A stretch of DNA of 63,597 nt from Ohtaekwangia sp966211525 (GCA_966211525.1 CBIHOZ010000019.1:1-63597), one strand, 5' to 3'; positions 17,187 to 27,400 are shown, counted from the first letter of the stretch. Notes: generated by a model from the letters alone, not told the origin. Translations and numbers: made by a program.

Positions 17187-18391
17187 TTAATGGGCTCTTT
17201 TATATTGGCGATACCCACACGCTTGAAGACTTTCGAGATTTTTTCGATTGCCTCTTCAATCTGGCCAAAGGTGTGCGTTGCCATGAGCGAAAAGCGAAGT
17301 AGTGATGAATCCGGTGGTACAGCAGGAGATACCACAGGGTTTACAAATACCCCCTCTTGCTGCAGCATACTGGTCACCATGAACGTTTTATTGTTATCCC
17401 GTACGTAGATCGGGATGATCGGACTCTCGGTAGCGCCTATATCCAGGCCTTCTTCACGAAGCAGGTGCATGGCGTAATGTGTATTCTTCCACAGGTTATC
17501 CATGTGCTCCGGCTCTGTTTCAATAAGATCCAAAGCAGCAAGCACACTGGCTGCGGATGATGGCGTCATGCTGGCACTGAATATCAGTGAGCGTGCGTGG
17601 TGTTTCAGGAATTCAATAGTATCGGCATCAGCAGCCACGAAGCCACCAAGTGACGCCAGTGATTTACTGAAAGTACCCGTGATGATATCAACTTTTTCGG
17701 TGAGGTCGAAGTGAGAAGCAGTACCGGCACCTTTCTGTCCGATAACCCCCAGGCTATGCGCATCGTCTACTACGATGGTTGCACCAAACTGGTCAGCTAT
17801 GGTAATGAGTTCAGGAAGTTTTGCTATATCTCCTTCCATGCTGAATATACCATCTACTACAATCAGCTTGATAGATTCTTCAGGCAATACACTCAACTTC
17901 TTTTGCAGATCCTGCATATCGTTGTGAGCATATTTGATAACACGCGAGAAAGAAAGGCGTGTACCATCATAGATGGAAGCGTGATCGTATTCGTCCAGTA
18001 TCAAATAATCGTTACGGCCGGTGAGCGATGCCATTACTCCCAGGTTAACCTGGAAGCCTGTGCTGAAGATCAATGCATCTTCTTTACCGGTAAAGGCCGC
18101 AATTCTTTTTTCAAGTTCAATGTGTATATCGAGTGTGCCGTTCAAAAATCGGGAGCCTGCGCAGCCCGTTCCATATTTACTGATTGCCTTTTGAGCAGCT
18201 TCTTTGATATAAGGATGGTTCGTAAGCCCCAGGTATGAGTTCGAGCCAAACATCAATACCCGTTTTCCTTCGATGATAACTTCCGTGCTCTGCGCAGATT
18301 CAATCGGTCTGAAATAGGGGTATATGCCTTTTAACCGTGCCTCTTTTGCAATGGTATAGTTGGCTACTTTTTTTTGTAATGGTTTACTCAT
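17183..18391 (-). CDS. spt: Serine palmitoyltransferase
   Basis: 402 residues, class II PLP alpha-oxoamine synthase, about the 400 typical of soluble bacterial forms. NSYLGL at 51-56 and YGTGCAGSRFLNG bind substrate. His137 (DEYDHAS) would stack on the cofactor, DDAH at 209-212 contacts it, and Lys243 in GTFSKSLAS forms the Schiff base. It condenses serine with an acyl thioester to 3-ketosphinganine, the committed step of sphingolipid synthesis. KBL and BioF are close paralogues; the coupled ceramide genes decide for Spt. First gene of the operon, with 442 bp of noncoding DNA upstream. Confidence 0.92.
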   Translation of the reverse strand: MSKPLQKKVANYTIAKEARLKGIYPYFRPIESAQSTEVIIEGKRVLMFGSNSYLGLTNHPYIKEAAQKAISKYGTGCAGSRFLNGTLDIHIELEKRIAAFTGKEDALIFSTGFQVNLGVMASLTGRNDYLILDEYDHASIYDGTRLSFSRVIKYAHNDMQDLQKKLSVLPEESIKLIVVDGIFSMEGDIAKLPELITIADQFGATIVVDDAHSLGVIGQKGAGTASHFDLTEKVDIITGTFSKSLASLGGFVAADADTIEFLKHHARSLIFSASMTPSSAASVLAALDLIETEPEHMDNLWKNTHYAMHLLREEGLDIGATESPIIPIYVRDNNKTFMVTSMLQQEGVFVNPVVSPAVPPDSSLLRFSLMATHTFGQIEEAIEKISKVFKRVGIANIKEPIK

Positions 18392-18833
18392 GAGCTTGAC
18401 GAAAGTTATACGAACCTGTTACGAACGATTTTCCGTTGATAGTCGTACGCAGCTATTTTTTATTGTATAATATTTTTCGAACGATTTCGTTTTGGGGTCT
18501 AAAATTACTAGAAGTTCCTTTATGTTGTTTTAATGCAAGGATAAAAATTTTTTAACATATTTTTTAATGTCTATGCAAACGTCTTACAAGCTCTATAAGT
18601 TCCATTTCGGTCGATAAAAAGGCTCAAATAAACCTTCTGAAGTCGTTTTTCAATTTCTTTTACGGTGCTGCACGCTCAATTTCGAAGCATTAATCGTCTC
18701 TTTTACTCCATTTCCAACGTGTGCAGATACTCATTTAGCGATAAGACAATTCAGCTGTACTTTTCCCCTATGTTTTTGAAAAATTATCGAGGCAAAAGTT
18801 CGGCCATACTATATATGTGGGTAGTAACATCTT
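18392..18833. promoter_or_regulatory. Noncoding region holding the promoter of the ceramide/inositol operon
   Basis: The region is AT-rich with no gene. Two direct copies of CGAACGATTT lie at 18422-18431 and 18478-18487, 56 bp start to start, just upstream of spt. On the minus strand near 18500 there is TAATTTTA, one base off the Bacteroidota TAnnTTTG element, with no clear -33 partner. The repeats could bind a regulator (inference). Confidence 0.4.
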
Positions 18834-20114
18834 TTATTTTTCAAGGATTGCTGTGATCCCCTGGCCACCAGCCGCACAAACTGATATAAATCCGCGGCCG
18901 CTTCCTTTCTCGTGAAGCAATTTCGCCATGGTAGCAAGCACCCGACCACCCGTTGCAGCAAAAGGATGCCCTGCTGCCAGACTACTTCCCTTCACATTAA
19001 GCTTGCTGCGATCGATACTGCCTAAAGGTGCATCCGAACCGAACTGAGCTGTCAGTTCTTTACTCTCCCAGATCTTCAGTGTCGCCAATACCTGCGCTGC
19101 AAAGGCTTCGTGTATTTCGTAGTAATCAAAATCCTGCAAGGTAAGCCCCGCTTTCTTTAGCATACGGGTTGATGCATATACCGGAGACATCAACAGGTTA
19201 TGTCGGTTGTTGATATACTCTATGGCTGCAAGCTCGGCAAAAGTTATATAGGCCAGTACTGGCAATCCCTGCTGCCGGGCCCAATCTTCACTTGCCAATA
19301 ATATACAGGATGCACCATCCGTAAGCGGTGAAGAGTTACCGGCCGTGAGCGTACCTTTCTCTTTATCGAAAGCAGGCTTGAGCTTGGCCAGCTTCTCCAT
19401 GCTGGTATCTGTTCGTAAATTATTATCGCGCGATAAGCCCGCATACGGAGTTATCATGTCCTGAAAGAAACCTTCGTCATACGCCTTTGCCATTTTCTGA
19501 TGACTCACTAAAGCAAACGCATCCTGTTCTTCACGCGATATACCATAGTAACGAGCCGTAATCTCTGTATGACCACCCATTGATAAACCGGTGCGAGGTT
19601 CAATGTTCATAGGTGCTACCGGGTATAGATCTTTCAACCGTATCTTCAGGAACTGACTGAGCCTCGCTCCCATCGTTTTAGCTCTGCGTGCAGTCAGTAA
19701 TATATTTCTGATGCGCTCGTTCAATACCAGCGGCACGTTGCTGGTTGAATCCACACCACCGGCTATACCGGCATCAATTTGACCGAGTGCTATTTTATTC
19801 GCTATATATACTGCAGTTTCTATACCGGTATCACATGCCTGTTGTATATCGCATGCGGGCGTTGCCGGGTTGAGTGATGTTGCCATAACACATTCGCGCA
19901 TCAGGTTAATCTCCCAGCTGTGCTTGATCACAGCACCACCTGCTACTTCTCCCAACAACATTCCCTGTAATTTATACCGGTCTATTAATCCCTGCAGGGC
20001 AGCCACCATCATATCCTTGTTGCCCGCCTCGGCATACAATGTATTTTGCCTTGCAAAAGGAATGCGGTTATACCCCACGATCGCGACTCTGCGTACTTGT
20101 TTTGCTGCCAGCAT
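18834..20114 (-). CDS. Acetyl-CoA C-acyltransferase (thiolase, FadI-like)
   Basis: 426 residues. Thiolase active-site residues are in place: nucleophilic Cys in DIQQACDTG, His in YEIHEAFAAQ and the second Cys in SVCAAGGQGI near the C-terminus, with GSSLAAGHPFAATGGR before it. The length and the N-terminal VAIVGYNRIPFARQ fit the FadI/trifunctional-beta type. It should cleave or form 3-ketoacyl-CoA, for beta-oxidation or acyl-chain recycling. It stands alone upstream of the spt operon on the same strand, separated by 442 bp, so co-transcription is unlikely. Confidence 0.9.
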   Translation of the reverse strand: MLAAKQVRRVAIVGYNRIPFARQNTLYAEAGNKDMMVAALQGLIDRYKLQGMLLGEVAGGAVIKHSWEINLMRECVMATSLNPATPACDIQQACDTGIETAVYIANKIALGQIDAGIAGGVDSTSNVPLVLNERIRNILLTARRAKTMGARLSQFLKIRLKDLYPVAPMNIEPRTGLSMGGHTEITARYYGISREEQDAFALVSHQKMAKAYDEGFFQDMITPYAGLSRDNNLRTDTSMEKLAKLKPAFDKEKGTLTAGNSSPLTDGASCILLASEDWARQQGLPVLAYITFAELAAIEYINNRHNLLMSPVYASTRMLKKAGLTLQDFDYYEIHEAFAAQVLATLKIWESKELTAQFGSDAPLGSIDRSKLNVKGSSLAAGHPFAATGGRVLATMAKLLHEKGSGRGFISVCAAGGQGITAILEK

Positions 20115-20229
20115 GTTTGTTCTGGAAAATTAAAATCCGGTTCAAGATTAATCAAAAGTTCCTGATGCATCTATAGCATCCTAAAACATAATATTCCCGC
20201 TGCTATAAACCGCATGCTATATACCTTTA

Positions 20230-21417
20230 CTATTTAACCTGAATGATTAACGGGGAGGCAATACTTTTTGAAAAGTTTGTCAGGTACTGATCCCACGCGG
20301 CAACCGAAGTATACTGCCCGCTTTTCTTCCAGCCAAAGCCGGCATAGTATACCACTACATCCTCAGGCTTTGCTACAACCAGTACATGGCTCTGATCTTT
20401 TACAGCCGTGCGGTGTTCTCGTAACGCTACAAGTTGCTGCGGTGCAATTACAATACCGGTGCCAAGTTCCGAATCATCTATAGGTTCCCAGTATCGCACC
20501 CAGCCCGTCACTGAATCGCGCTTCACTTCTCCCTTCTGATCGTGCAGGGTAATGCCGGTGGTAACGTTCGGCAACGCTTTATCACTTTGTATATGTACTT
20601 CATAACGGCTCAGGTTACTGCCGAGATCTAGACTGATAATTTTCTTCTCGTTCACGATGCGACCATTTGCATTCCACGGTGCATATGTCAGCTCAAAGAT
20701 GGTTCGTATAGGGCCTGCTGCAATTGTTCTATAGGATACAAAATTCTTTGACACATAGAGCGAGTCGCCTTCCCATATACCTATACCTCCGCATCCGCGA
20801 CTGTTGCCTACGTGGTAGGGATCATATCCTTCACCATGATCAATGTGATAATACCCGGCTGTATCGAGATTCTTTTTATACCACTTGTCAATTACCGGAT
20901 AGGCTACACGCTTGAACCAGCAATCCATACCGCTGGTAAGTGTTCCTCCCGGCTTGCCTGATTCTGTTATCTGTTGTGCTTTAGGACCGTAGGTGCGAAA
21001 TGCAACGCGATCATTCTCCCAGGCATAATCATCAATACGCTCCGGTACAAAACGCGAGTAGGTAGTGTGCTCAGGTGCAGCTACCGCAGCAACATTTTCA
21101 ACAGCTTCTATTGTATAAGTCCTTTCTTCACCAGCTTTGATATTGGCTTGAAAAAGCAACTCATCCGGTATACCATCGCTGCCTGCATCGATGAGCTGCG
21201 TCACCAGCGTTTGTCCCTGCTCTTTTACCACCAGGTGATCAGCGCCATATTTTGTTACCAGTGCTTTCAAGGTATCCAACGGTATGGATACTGTTGAAGC
21301 AGGACGATCTATATCCAGGTTATTCTTTACCGTAAGTGTACGCACTACGTTTTTCTTCTCACAAGCAGTGGCTATAAACATTACCACCAGGGCACAGGTT
21401 GTTATTCGTTTCAGCAT
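20230..21417 (-). CDS. DUF4861 lipoprotein, probable carbohydrate-related protein
   Basis: 395 residues from the ATG at 21417. A longer in-frame start at 21447 adds ten residues before the signal and is less likely. The lipoprotein signal is MLKRITTCALVVMFIATAC. The body matches DUF4861 (GCGGIGIWEGDSLYVSKNF, AAGPIRTIFELTYAPW), a beta-sandwich family often found beside pectin or alginate degradation genes. Its reaction is not known to me. The nearest glycoside hydrolase in the window is at 25021, on the other strand. Confidence 0.72.
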   Translation of the reverse strand: MLKRITTCALVVMFIATACEKKNVVRTLTVKNNLDIDRPASTVSIPLDTLKALVTKYGADHLVVKEQGQTLVTQLIDAGSDGIPDELLFQANIKAGEERTYTIEAVENVAAVAAPEHTTYSRFVPERIDDYAWENDRVAFRTYGPKAQQITESGKPGGTLTSGMDCWFKRVAYPVIDKWYKKNLDTAGYYHIDHGEGYDPYHVGNSRGCGGIGIWEGDSLYVSKNFVSYRTIAAGPIRTIFELTYAPWNANGRIVNEKKIISLDLGSNLSRYEVHIQSDKALPNVTTGITLHDQKGEVKRDSVTGWVRYWEPIDDSELGTGIVIAPQQLVALREHRTAVKDQSHVLVVAKPEDVVVYYAGFGWKKSGQYTSVAAWDQYLTNFSKSIASPLIIQVK

Positions 21418-21535
21418 GTTGGGTTTATAACAATGAAAAATAAACAATTGAATTTAACAAAGAACTATACAAAAGTATAGCACGGGTATTTAAAACGACT
21501 ATAAAATTCAGGATTTATACCAACGTTCACATGAT

Positions 21536-24271
21536 TTATATAAATCTTCCTTCCACTACTTGTTCTTCGTCCGCTTCTTTCGGCAGAATGATATGGAATG
21601 AAGAGCCTTCACCTGGTTTAGATCGTGCGTAAATTTCTCCTTTGTGATTGAGCACAATACGTTTACACAACGCCAGGCCTATGCCTGTTCCGGAATATGA
21701 TTGACGATCGTTGAGTCGCTGAAAAATTACAAAGACTTGTTCGGCATACTCCTGCGAGAAACCTATACCATTGTCTTTAAACTCCAGGCAAATATAGGAC
21801 CGTCTCGGATTGAGTGCCGGGTAATCACTGACTTCGCGTGTTGCCAGGTCGCATACTTTTATATAGATCTCCGGGTATTTTCCGGGTTCCGAAAATTTCA
21901 GTGCATTACTTAACAGGTTTGAGAACAACTGTATCAACTGCAAGCGGATACCGGGTATAATCGGTAAATGATCTGCATGAATGCGCGCGCCCTTCTCGGC
22001 AATGGCTAATTCAAAATCACTTTTTACCTCGGCTATAATTTCATTCAGATCAACCATATCAAAGAACTCTTCTTCGCTTCGGGAAAGCTGTGAAAAGTTC
22101 AATACACCCTGTATAAGCGCGAGCATGCGCCTGGCGGAAGCTGTAATTTTGCCGAGGTAAGACCTGGACTTTTCATCTATATCTTTACCAAGATTGCCGC
22201 TGAGCAGTTCGGTAAAGGTTGCTATTTTACGAAGCGGCTCCTGTAAATCGTGCGAAGCTATATATGCAAATTGCTGCAGTTCCAGGTTTGATCGTTGCAG
22301 GTCGCGTGTGCGTTCGTTGATCCTGATCTCGAGTCCTTCCACCGAAAGTTTCTGATCATGTATATCGGTACAGGTGCCCACCCACTTGGTAGTTTGATTA
22401 CTCGCATTAACAATGGCTACTGCGCGTATAAAATGCCAGCGATATTCACCGGTATATTTCTTATACCGAACTTCCCGTTCGAACGTTTTACTATCAGTCC
22501 GTGCACGTGTCCATTGTGTTGTGAATGCGTCAACATCGTTCGGGTGTAACAAGGCTTCCCAGGAATGATCGTGTTCATTTTTTAATCCGGTATAGTCTTT
22601 CCACTGTTTGTTTACATACGTTACATCACCGGTTGCACTGGCGGCCCATGCCATCTGTGGCAGCGACTCCATAATAGAACTCAGGTAGTCGCGCGATTCT
22701 TCAATCTTCTTTCTCGCCAACACTTTGTCGGTTACATCAATGGCGAGTATAATTACTTTACTTACCGCATTGCCAATCTCACGCAGGGGTTCACAAACAA
22801 AATCGATAAACAACCTTTGTTCTTTTCCATTACGAACCAATGTTACCGTCTGCTCTCTTCCGACAAAGGGTACTCCGGTACTGAATACATAAGCAATGAT
22901 GGGCTCATATACATCTTTGATTCCATCCAGCGCATCCCAATATGATTTGTGGTTAAACTCTGCACGCGTCTTGCCGACAAGCTGCAGAAAAGCATCGTTC
23001 ACAACTTCTGCTACGGTTGGTTTGTTACGAACAATACAAATACCAACAGGAGCCTGCATGATGAGCGTGCGAAAATTCAATTCCCGTTCCGTGAGCTCTT
23101 TTTTAGCCAGCACCGCCTCCGTTACATCAATCGCTATATGATGTATACCATAGATCTTCCCTTCCGAGTCGCGTAAGGCCTTATATATATAGTTGAAATA
23201 AAAATCCTGAAGTTTACCGTCTACACGTAATTGTGCAACCTCTTCCTTGCCCTCGTACGTTTCACCCGTTGTATATACACGATGAAGTCTGTCGAGAAAA
23301 GGCTGGCCTTTTAATTCGGGAATGGCATCATCAAAGGTCTTGCCGATAACCGACGCATCTTTTCCCCAAAAGCGAATCATCACATCGTTCACATACTGAA
23401 TCCGTATCTCTGGTCCTATATATAGCCCCATGGCCACCATAGACGTTTCTGTGATCAGGGTTCGAAAACGCTGTTCACTCTCCACGAGTAGTTTCTGCGA
23501 GAGCTTCTGGTCGGTTATATCCAATGCAGTACCGATCAGTCGCACCGGTTTCCTTTCATGATTATAAAACACTTTACCGTTAAGCCGGATCCAGTGTATA
23601 CTTCCGTCCGGATGAATGATGCGCAGTTCGTACAACAACAAACCGGTTCGTTCGGCTGTTCTATGCGCAGCAATATATATAGGCTGGTCTTCCGGATGCA
23701 CAAACGCTATATATTCATCGCGCGTGCGTGGTCCTGAAATGCCGAAGATCTCACTGAAACGTTCCGACGTAATCAACGCTCCTGTTTCATAGGTGAGATC
23801 AAACGTTCCTATACCAGCAGACTCTATCGCAAGCCGTGCGCGCTCTTCTGCATCCTTGATCCGTTCGCGCGCAATTACCTGTTCTGTTACGTCATAGCCA
23901 ACAGCAAATACATTCGTAACTTTTCCTTGTGAATCGAAGATCGGCTTGTAAGTAAAATTCACATATACCTTTTCGAGCACATCATTCTTCTTCAGATATG
24001 CAACAACCTCTTTGCCTTCATAAACAACTCCTGTAGAGTATACTTTTAGTAACTCCTGATAGGCAGGCTGCCACTCCATTTCGGGCATTGCCTCCAGCAA
24101 CTTTTTTCCAATGATGGAAGCATCACGTCCCCAGAGGTCAAGCGATATATCGTTGGCAATTTCAATAATGAGGTCAGGCCCCGTTAACAACGCAGTAGAA
24201 ACAGGTGCCTCCTTCAGAAGATCTCTGAATCGCTGTTCTGTTTCTTCAATTTTACGAAGAGCATTTTCCAT
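21536..24271 (-). CDS. Soluble multi-PAS sensor histidine kinase
   Basis: 911 residues, no membrane helix. Five PAS domains begin near residues 10, 145, 270, 395 and 525. Domains 1, 3 and 4 share the same opening (FRxLIxxAPV or similar), so they probably arose by duplication. The dimer and phosphoacceptor helix holds ASHDLQEPLRKI (His). The ATP-binding part has LFSNLLSNALKFSEP (N box), FKDNGIGF (G1) and GTGIGLALCKRI (G2), as in phytochrome-like kinases. It lies 60 bp downstream of a single-domain response regulator and is probably co-transcribed. It should sense a cytoplasmic small molecule, light or redox signal through the PAS domains; no ligand residue stands out. Confidence 0.92.
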   Translation of the reverse strand: MENALRKIEETEQRFRDLLKEAPVSTALLTGPDLIIEIANDISLDLWGRDASIIGKKLLEAMPEMEWQPAYQELLKVYSTGVVYEGKEVVAYLKKNDVLEKVYVNFTYKPIFDSQGKVTNVFAVGYDVTEQVIARERIKDAEERARLAIESAGIGTFDLTYETGALITSERFSEIFGISGPRTRDEYIAFVHPEDQPIYIAAHRTAERTGLLLYELRIIHPDGSIHWIRLNGKVFYNHERKPVRLIGTALDITDQKLSQKLLVESEQRFRTLITETSMVAMGLYIGPEIRIQYVNDVMIRFWGKDASVIGKTFDDAIPELKGQPFLDRLHRVYTTGETYEGKEEVAQLRVDGKLQDFYFNYIYKALRDSEGKIYGIHHIAIDVTEAVLAKKELTERELNFRTLIMQAPVGICIVRNKPTVAEVVNDAFLQLVGKTRAEFNHKSYWDALDGIKDVYEPIIAYVFSTGVPFVGREQTVTLVRNGKEQRLFIDFVCEPLREIGNAVSKVIILAIDVTDKVLARKKIEESRDYLSSIMESLPQMAWAASATGDVTYVNKQWKDYTGLKNEHDHSWEALLHPNDVDAFTTQWTRARTDSKTFEREVRYKKYTGEYRWHFIRAVAIVNASNQTTKWVGTCTDIHDQKLSVEGLEIRINERTRDLQRSNLELQQFAYIASHDLQEPLRKIATFTELLSGNLGKDIDEKSRSYLGKITASARRMLALIQGVLNFSQLSRSEEEFFDMVDLNEIIAEVKSDFELAIAEKGARIHADHLPIIPGIRLQLIQLFSNLLSNALKFSEPGKYPEIYIKVCDLATREVSDYPALNPRRSYICLEFKDNGIGFSQEYAEQVFVIFQRLNDRQSYSGTGIGLALCKRIVLNHKGEIYARSKPGEGSSFHIILPKEADEEQVVEGRFI

Positions 24272-24331
24272 TGCGTATAGTCTTCACGTAAGGCCAGGAC
24301 AACCCGGCTTATAAAAAAATTATACCTGTAC

Positions 24332-24724
24332 CTACCGGATAAACTCAAGCCGTGGAATCAATAATTGCTTCAGTTTAAGAAAGCTCGTGGGCTTTGTAAA
24401 GAAATCAATAGCACCCAGTCTCCTCGTCTGTTGCACATCGGAAGAATTGGAAGAAGTAGAAAAGACAACAACCGGAATTTCGCGCAGTTCATCGTTCTCC
24501 TTCACATGCTCCAGGAATTGAAAACCATTCATGGCTGGCATATTCAGATCAAGAAAGATCAGGGCCGGTGTTACTTCCTTCGACTTCAACTTCGCCAGTC
24601 CTTCTTTACCGTTCAAAGCGGTCACGCACGTTATTGTCTCATCCAACTCCTGAATAGCCGTTATTAATATCTCCTGATCATCTATATCATCATCAATTAT
24701 TAAAATCGTTTTAAGGGCAGGCAT
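24332..24724 (-). CDS. Single-domain response regulator
   Basis: 130 residues, receiver domain only. Asp11-Asp13 form the acidic pocket, Asp59 in IFLDLNMPAMNG is the phosphoacceptor, and FFTKPTS carries the conserved Lys. The ATG at 24724 is chosen; longer in-frame starts reach 24835 but add residues with no domain match. It precedes the multi-PAS kinase and resembles the Rcp1-type partners of phytochrome-like kinases. With no output domain it must act by protein contact or phosphorelay. Confidence 0.9.
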   Translation of the reverse strand: MPALKTILIIDDDIDDQEILITAIQELDETITCVTALNGKEGLAKLKSKEVTPALIFLDLNMPAMNGFQFLEHVKENDELREIPVVVFSTSSNSSDVQQTRRLGAIDFFTKPTSFLKLKQLLIPRLEFIR

Positions 24725-25020
24725 CGTGTAAGTTAATACCTGCGTGAATTGAAAACAAGATGTATAGGCATGCAAAACGATTTCACTGGTCACACTATAT
24801 AGCCTTTCATGGAGCCGATTGACAGAAGTTCGCAAATCTCCATCGACAACTATAATTCCTGTAGTATTCTTACTGAACTGCTTCAGTTCCTGATCCTGAT
24901 AATTACGTTGTTAAAAGATGCAACGTGTCAGGGTGAAGCGCTGAAAAATACGTCACCTAATAACACCTGCCTGCGAGCGTTGCAATAGTATTTCAACTGT
25001 TGGTCTTTAACTTCAGACAA

Positions 25021-26745
25021 ATGAAAAGATACCTCACGCTTTTGCTTTCATTCATTGCTAGTATCCACACACAAGCGCAGTCTACGGCTTTTCCCCATCT
25101 TATAAAAACGGAAGCGACTACACAGCTCATCGTAAAGGGTAAACCTTTTCTGATACTGGGCGGAGAGCTGCACAACTCGAGCACATCGGGTGCTGCGTAT
25201 ATGCGCCCCATCTGGAAAAACATGAAAGCGAAAAACCTTAACACCGTTATTGCCGCTGCGTATTGGGAACTTGTTGAACCGGCAGAAGGTAAATTTGATT
25301 TCACGTTACTCGACAGCATGATTATGGGTGCGCGAAAAGAAGATCTGCACCTGGTTATACTCTGGTTTGCTTCCTGGAAGAACGGCTATTCCATGTATGC
25401 ACCAGCATGGATAAAAAATAACACACAAAAATATCCGCGGGCAAAAGATGCAAAAGGCAATACGTTACAACATCTTTCTGCTTTCGGTGACGCAACGGCT
25501 GCGGCAGACGCACGCGCCTTTCGTGCCATGATGCAACATATACGAAGCATCGATGAAAAAGAACAAACTGTTATTATGGTACAGGTACAAAACGAGGTGG
25601 GATTGTTCAATACTCCGCGCGATTATAGTGATGCTGCGAACAAAGCATTTCAATCGCCTATACCAAAAGATCTGGCCGACTATATCACAGCAAACAAAGG
25701 AAAGCTTCAACCGGAACTGGACAGTGTTCTTAAAATACGCGGGTATAAATTGAAAGGAACGTGGGAAGAAGTTTTCGGCAAAAGTATATTTGATGATAAA
25801 AACTGGAAAACACTTTCGCATCTCACCGAAGAATTATTTACGGTATACCACTATGCTAAATATATAGGTAAAATAGCTGCTGCCGGAAAAGAAGCTTACC
25901 CGCTGCCCATGTATGTAAATGCGTGGATCAAACAGCCGGGCGTTGGGGGTGCATGGCCGGGTAAATATCCCAGCGGAGGACCTACTCCGCATACGCTGGA
26001 TATATGGCGTGCCGCGGCACCTGCTATCGATCTTATCGTACCGGATATATATGTACCGGATATACGCTATACGGTGCAACAATATCACCGGCCGTATAAT
26101 GCATTTTTTATACCGGAGGTTCGGCCGGGAGAACGTTCCGCACACGAAGCTCTATGGGCTTTCGGACAGCATGATATATTTGGCTATGCTCCCTTTGGCA
26201 TTGACGATTATCCGGCAGTGTATGATCCTATAACGCAAACATACGCCACTCTGCAACAGGTAAAAGACCTTATCATTCAACACCAGGGCAAAGGCTCGAT
26301 GGCCGGTATATTAGTGGATACCGTGCAACGTACCCAACAGTTAAAACTCGGTGGATATACTATTAAAGCAGAGCTCGGCAGACAGTCTAACTTTACAAAT
26401 ATACCCGGACTGCCACCACCTCCCCCGCCTTCGGTTGCCGGTGGAATTATTATACATACCGGCAAAGATGAGTTTATAGTAATTGGCAAAGATTACCTGC
26501 TCACCTTTATACCCGAACGTATAACAGATAAATCACTGCGACTGGATGTTGAATCAATTGAAGAAGGAAAATTTGTGAATGGAAAATGGCAGGTGATCCG
26601 GAGACTAAATGGCGATGAAGGCACCGGTGGAGGCGATTACGGTTTTGGATATGCACCGCCACAACCATCGGCTACCTTGCGTTTTCAAAAACAACCCGAT
26701 GGCGGATATAGTATATTGAAGTACAAAATATACAGCTACAAGTAA
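25021..26745 (+). CDS. Exported GH35/42-like glycoside hydrolase with DUF5597
   Basis: 574 residues from the ATG at 25021; an upstream TTG start at 25000 is in frame but less likely. Signal peptide ends at THTQAQ-like IHTQAQ (~residue 19). The TIM-barrel part shows AAYWELVEPAEGKFDF, Glu192 in VQNEVGLF (acid/base) and Glu366 in FIPEVRPG (candidate nucleophile), a clan GH-A pattern like beta-galactosidases. The C-terminal beta part fits DUF5597. A Pro run (PGLPPPPPP) lies near residue 464. Substrate is a galactoside or related glycan by family; it is not determined. No TonB/SusD pair lies beside it. Confidence 0.82.
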   Translation: MKRYLTLLLSFIASIHTQAQSTAFPHLIKTEATTQLIVKGKPFLILGGELHNSSTSGAAYMRPIWKNMKAKNLNTVIAAAYWELVEPAEGKFDFTLLDSMIMGARKEDLHLVILWFASWKNGYSMYAPAWIKNNTQKYPRAKDAKGNTLQHLSAFGDATAAADARAFRAMMQHIRSIDEKEQTVIMVQVQNEVGLFNTPRDYSDAANKAFQSPIPKDLADYITANKGKLQPELDSVLKIRGYKLKGTWEEVFGKSIFDDKNWKTLSHLTEELFTVYHYAKYIGKIAAAGKEAYPLPMYVNAWIKQPGVGGAWPGKYPSGGPTPHTLDIWRAAAPAIDLIVPDIYVPDIRYTVQQYHRPYNAFFIPEVRPGERSAHEALWAFGQHDIFGYAPFGIDDYPAVYDPITQTYATLQQVKDLIIQHQGKGSMAGILVDTVQRTQQLKLGGYTIKAELGRQSNFTNIPGLPPPPPPSVAGGIIIHTGKDEFIVIGKDYLLTFIPERITDKSLRLDVESIEEGKFVNGKWQVIRRLNGDEGTGGGDYGFGYAPPQPSATLRFQKQPDGGYSILKYKIYSYK

Positions 26746-26800
26746 CGAGTCGTTTGGTACGATAATTTATCCGTTATCATCCGCATGCAAGCGATGATCC

Positions 26801-27358
26801 ATGAAGGCTTATAAAAAGAAAGATTTTCCCGTGTGGATGGTGCGCAGGTTTCTTGAACCTGGTCCGATTGTACTGGTAAGCTCTCACTGGAAAAATCAGA
26901 ACAACATTATGACGATGGGATGGCATACCGTTATGGAGTTCTCACCTTCCCGTATAGGATGTTTCATCACCAGCGCTAATTATAGTTATGAGTTGATTCG
27001 TAAGAGCCGCGAATGTGTCATTAATATTCCAACTGCCAAACTTGTGAACGAAGTGGTTGGCATCGGAAATTGTTCTGGCAGCGATGTCGATAAATTTCAA
27101 AAGTATAAACTCACGGCCGAGCCTGCTGATAAGGTGAAAGCTCCGCTTATCAAAGAGTGTTACGCTAACTTCGAATGTAAAGTAGCCGATACCAGTCTCC
27201 TGCGGAAATATAGTTTCTTCATTCTGGAAGTGGTAAAGGCGCATGTCGCAGCTTCTCCTAAATATCCTGAAACGCTTCACTACCGGGGCGATGGTGTCTT
27301 TATGGTCTCGGGAAAATCTGTGAGCTACCGGAAGAAGTTCAAGCCGGAAAATCTATAA
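26801..27358 (+). CDS. Flavin reductase family protein (FMN-binding split barrel)
   Basis: 185 residues. PGPIVLVSSHWKNQNNIMTM and SPSRIGCFI, then SRECVINIPTA match the flavin-reductase-like split barrel that binds FMN. Such proteins reduce flavin for a partner oxygenase or act as stand-alone flavoproteins. No oxygenase lies beside it. It is 55 bp after the glycoside hydrolase on the same strand, with no clear terminator between. Confidence 0.85.
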   Translation: MKAYKKKDFPVWMVRRFLEPGPIVLVSSHWKNQNNIMTMGWHTVMEFSPSRIGCFITSANYSYELIRKSRECVINIPTAKLVNEVVGIGNCSGSDVDKFQKYKLTAEPADKVKAPLIKECYANFECKVADTSLLRKYSFFILEVVKAHVAASPKYPETLHYRGDGVFMVSGKSVSYRKKFKPENL

Positions 27359-27400
27359 TATCTACAAGATATCGTATTGGTATATCCGGCATGAAATATA

